DNA of 7,135 nt from Geoglobus sp. GTDB lineage: Archaea; Halobacteriota; Archaeoglobi; Archaeoglobales; Archaeoglobaceae. Within the stretch, counting starts at the first letter, position 1; every line of letters begins with the position of its first letter. Both the position numbers and the translations under genes were made by a program. The notes under the pieces are model-generated. The model did not search any database, had not been told where the DNA came from, and worked only from the letters and a program-made list of their open reading frames with translations. The stretch covers positions 1-7,135 of the forward strand of contig WAJY01000177.1 of the NCBI GenBank assembly GCA_015523645.1, read 5' to 3'. This document shows, piece by piece, positions 5,974-7,135 of the stretch.

Positions 5974-6539
5974 TCTTTAATCATTGAATTAAGCAAATCA
6001 ACACAACCATCAATGTGACTGAACCTCTTTCCATGTTTCTCAGCTATTTCAACAATCTTTTTAAAAGCTCTCTTGATATCAGATGGATTTTCTGTTATCA
6101 TGAAAAGCTGAGCAAATCTTGGATGCCTTCCGAGCTTTCCACCGGCAAGCAATTTGAATCTAACCTCACCCCTTATAGCTTTGTAATCGCAGCTCCTCAT
6201 GCAATCTCCACATCCAATACAGTTTTCATTAAATTCAGGATATCCTTTGAACTCTATTCCATCTTCCTTGCATGCTCTATAGCATTTACCGCATGACACA
6301 CATCTCTCTTTATCTAGCTCCGGGATGATAAATGCTATAACCCCAAAGTCCTTTATCTGTGGAGCAGAGCATGCGTTGGGACATGCAGAGAAGCCTGATT
6401 TTATCCTTTCATGACTTCTTTTTGCTATATGAGATGATTCTTCTACAATTAATTCTATGTCTTTTTCAAGAATTTTTAGATTGAACAAGGAGTTCCTGCA
6501 GTGTCTGCAAAATTCAACTTCAAATCCATCTTGGCTCAC
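5970..6539 (-). CDS. Small Dsr/sulfite-reductase-like protein with two [4Fe-4S] ferredoxin motifs
   Basis: This 189-residue protein carries ACPNACSAPQIKDFGV (52-67), typical of the Fe-S/siroheme half of sulfite and nitrite reductases (CxxxC with Cys53 and Cys57). Two ferredoxin motifs follow, CVSCGKCYRAC (80-90) and CIGCGDCMRSC (107-117), and then LLAGGKLGRHPRFA, which also fits Dsr-like proteins. The upstream cysteine pair, normally C-x5-C, is here FCRHC (Cys11, Cys14). The N-terminal half domain of full sulfite reductases is absent. The protein therefore resembles the small Dsr-like proteins of archaea, and whether it binds siroheme or reduces sulfite is uncertain. The only usable start is GTG 6539. 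The frame is open further upstream to 6644 but has no ATG, GTG or TTG there. A TATA-like TTATTTTATT lies about 23 nt before the GTG. The stop overlaps the next gene's ATG. Confidence 0.82.
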   Translation of the reverse strand: MSQDGFEVEFCRHCRNSLFNLKILEKDIELIVEESSHIAKRSHERIKSGFSACPNACSAPQIKDFGVIAFIIPELDKERCVSCGKCYRACKEDGIEFKGYPEFNENCIGCGDCMRSCDYKAIRGEVRFKLLAGGKLGRHPRFAQLFMITENPSDIKRAFKKIVEIAEKHGKRFSHIDGCVDLLNSMIKE

Positions 6540-6557
6540 ACGAAGAAAAGCTTGCTG

Positions 6558-6567
6558 AATAAAATAA
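6558..6567 (-). promoter_or_regulatory. Probable TATA box for the Dsr-like gene
   Basis: TTATTTTATT on the - strand is centred about 23 nt upstream of the GTG at 6539, and no Shine-Dalgarno precedes that GTG. This fits a leaderless transcript and helps justify a non-ATG start. It lies in the 50-bp gap after the flavoprotein gene, so the two genes could also be co-transcribed. Confidence 0.4.
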
Positions 6568-6589
6568 CTGTATCCCCTAAGAATTTCGG

Positions 6590-6994
6590 TCAGTAAAGTC
6601 TTTTTCTGCCTTCTCCTGGACTTAAAGAATACACCTCTTCGGCTTCAATAACAAGTGCACCCTTTGGCTTTCTTCTACCCTTCGATTTTTCCTCAACAAA
6701 TCTCTTAATCTCAGAAAAATATTCTCCCTTGTAGTCTATCCAAGCCTTTCCTTTGATGAGATATCCATAAAATCCCTTTTCTCCTCTTTCGGCAAAACCT
6801 ATGCTTGCTTTTCCTGTTTTTTCTACATTTTTTGTTGTCTTTTTTATGAAATTGTATGCAACAACGATTTTGTTGTCAATGCATCTCACATAGCAGACAG
6901 GAGCTAAATGTGGCATGTCATCGCATGTTGAAATCCAAAAGAGTCTCTGGGTGCAGTCTCCTTCAAACATTTGAAGAATCTTCTCCTTTTCCAT
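6590..6994 (-). CDS. Pyridoxamine 5'-phosphate oxidase-like FMN-binding protein
   Basis: This 134-residue protein has the split-barrel pattern of the PNPOx-like flavin-binding superfamily: LFWISTCDDMPHLAPVCYV, then DNKIVVAYNFIKKTTKNVEKTGKASIGF, then GYLIKGKAWIDYKGEYF, with a C-terminal strand ALVIEAEEVYSLSPGEGRKRLY. K-T-x-x-N-V followed by a short strand is the usual phosphate-contact region for FMN in these small proteins. Members bind FMN, F420 or haem, and the true substrate cannot be read from the sequence. I place the start at ATG 6994 rather than at the in-frame TTG 7015, because a TATA-like CTTTTATTTT lies about 25 nt before the ATG and family members begin near this Met. There is no signal peptide. 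It is the first complete gene of the - strand series and lies 50 bp before the Dsr-like gene. Confidence 0.83.
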   Translation of the reverse strand: MEKEKILQMFEGDCTQRLFWISTCDDMPHLAPVCYVRCIDNKIVVAYNFIKKTTKNVEKTGKASIGFAERGEKGFYGYLIKGKAWIDYKGEYFSEIKRFVEEKSKGRRKPKGALVIEAEEVYSLSPGEGRKRLY

Positions 6995-7014
6995 ACCCTT
7001 ATCTGAAAATTTCA

Positions 7015-7024
7015 AAATAAAAGC
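7015..7024 (-). promoter_or_regulatory. Probable TATA box for the flavoprotein gene
   Basis: CTTTTATTTT on the - strand is centred about 25 nt before the ATG at 6994. It overlaps the alternative TTG codon at 7015, which argues against use of that TTG. Inferred from position and composition only. Confidence 0.4.
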
Positions 7025-7049
7025 TTTTCATAACATTCATCAAAATTTC

Positions 7050-7074
7050 AGTTGAATTATGTTTTAACTCAACT
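7050..7074 (-). terminator. Weak hairpin after the upstream partial gene
   Basis: The arms AGTTGA and TCAACT are separated by 13 nt and begin two bases after the TAG of the partial gene at 7076-7135. AT-rich sequence follows, but not a clear T tract. It could be a weak terminator or an operator for the flavoprotein gene. The stem is only six pairs, so chance is possible. Confidence 0.2.
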
Positions 7075-7075
7075 C

Positions 7076-7135
7076 CTATACTTCGCTTATAAGCTCATGG
7101 AGTCTCATACCCATACCTTCCCGAATCTCCTCAAC
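7076..7135 (-). CDS. C-terminal tail of an unidentified protein (partial)
   Basis: On the - strand the window edge lies inside an open frame that reads VEEIREGMGMRLHELISEV and stops at TAG (7076-7078). The composition, with alternating charged and hydrophobic residues, looks like a helical protein C terminus and is a good coding signal, but 19 residues are too few to name a family. The gene would start outside the window and lies upstream of the flavoprotein gene with a gap of about 80 bp. Confidence 0.5.
   Translation of the reverse strand, partial: VEEIREGMGMRLHELISEV

Noticed and set aside
6995..7015. TTG 7015 as the start of the flavoprotein
   Set aside because: It overlaps the TATA-like element that best explains transcription. 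ATG 6994 is the more ordinary choice.
1..7135. Mobile element or defence island
   Set aside because: No transposase, integrase, terminal repeats, tRNA attachment site, toxin-antitoxin or Cas-like gene is visible. Hef is a housekeeping repair enzyme in Euryarchaeota.

Overview
This window looks like a euryarchaeal chromosome segment, most like the Archaeoglobales (Ferroglobus, Geoglobus, Archaeoglobus). The reasons are a full-length Hef helicase-nuclease, which is a euryarchaeal protein, membrane-anchored multiheme c-type cytochromes, a small Dsr-like siroheme/ferredoxin protein, a KaiC-like ATPase, and AT-rich TATA elements about 25 nt upstream of several start codons that lack a Shine-Dalgarno sequence. 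The genus is an inference. Other cytochrome-rich archaea such as Methanoperedens cannot be excluded by eye.

Layout. On the + strand, the C-terminal part of a KaiC/RadA-like ATPase (1-392) is followed by a 98-bp gap with a TATA box, then two tandem paralogous lipoprotein cytochromes with five CxxCH haem sites each (491-1048 and 1057-1608). Everything after that is on the - strand. Read in the direction of transcription (right to left) the order is: the C-terminal tail of an unidentified protein (7135-7076); a pyridoxamine-phosphate-oxidase-like flavoprotein (6994-6590); a small sulfite-reductase-like protein with two ferredoxin clusters (6539-5970); a TatD-like/COG1099 metallohydrolase (5973-5107); an FTR1-type iron permease (5041-4241); Hef (4198-1940); and a DsrE-like protein (1943-1605). 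The two gene sets converge at 1605-1608, where one TTAA tetranucleotide supplies stop codons to both strands.

How it may fit together. The cytochrome pair would form lipid-anchored electron carriers on the outer face of the membrane, plausibly for respiratory or extracellular electron transfer. The iron permease has a DtxR/IdeR/MDR1-like palindrome between its TATA box and its start codon, which suggests iron-dependent repression. The Dsr-like Fe-S protein and the hydrolase are coupled by an ATGA overlap, as are Hef and the DsrE-like protein. Hef acts in replication-fork repair and has no evident functional link to the metal and redox genes around it. I see no tRNA, rRNA, CRISPR array or insertion sequence. 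The window is densely coding, with no gene-free stretch over 300 bases. I found no clear new defence or mobile system. The most interesting items are the metal-regulator-like operator, the diverged cytochrome duplication, and the atypical small siroheme-type protein.
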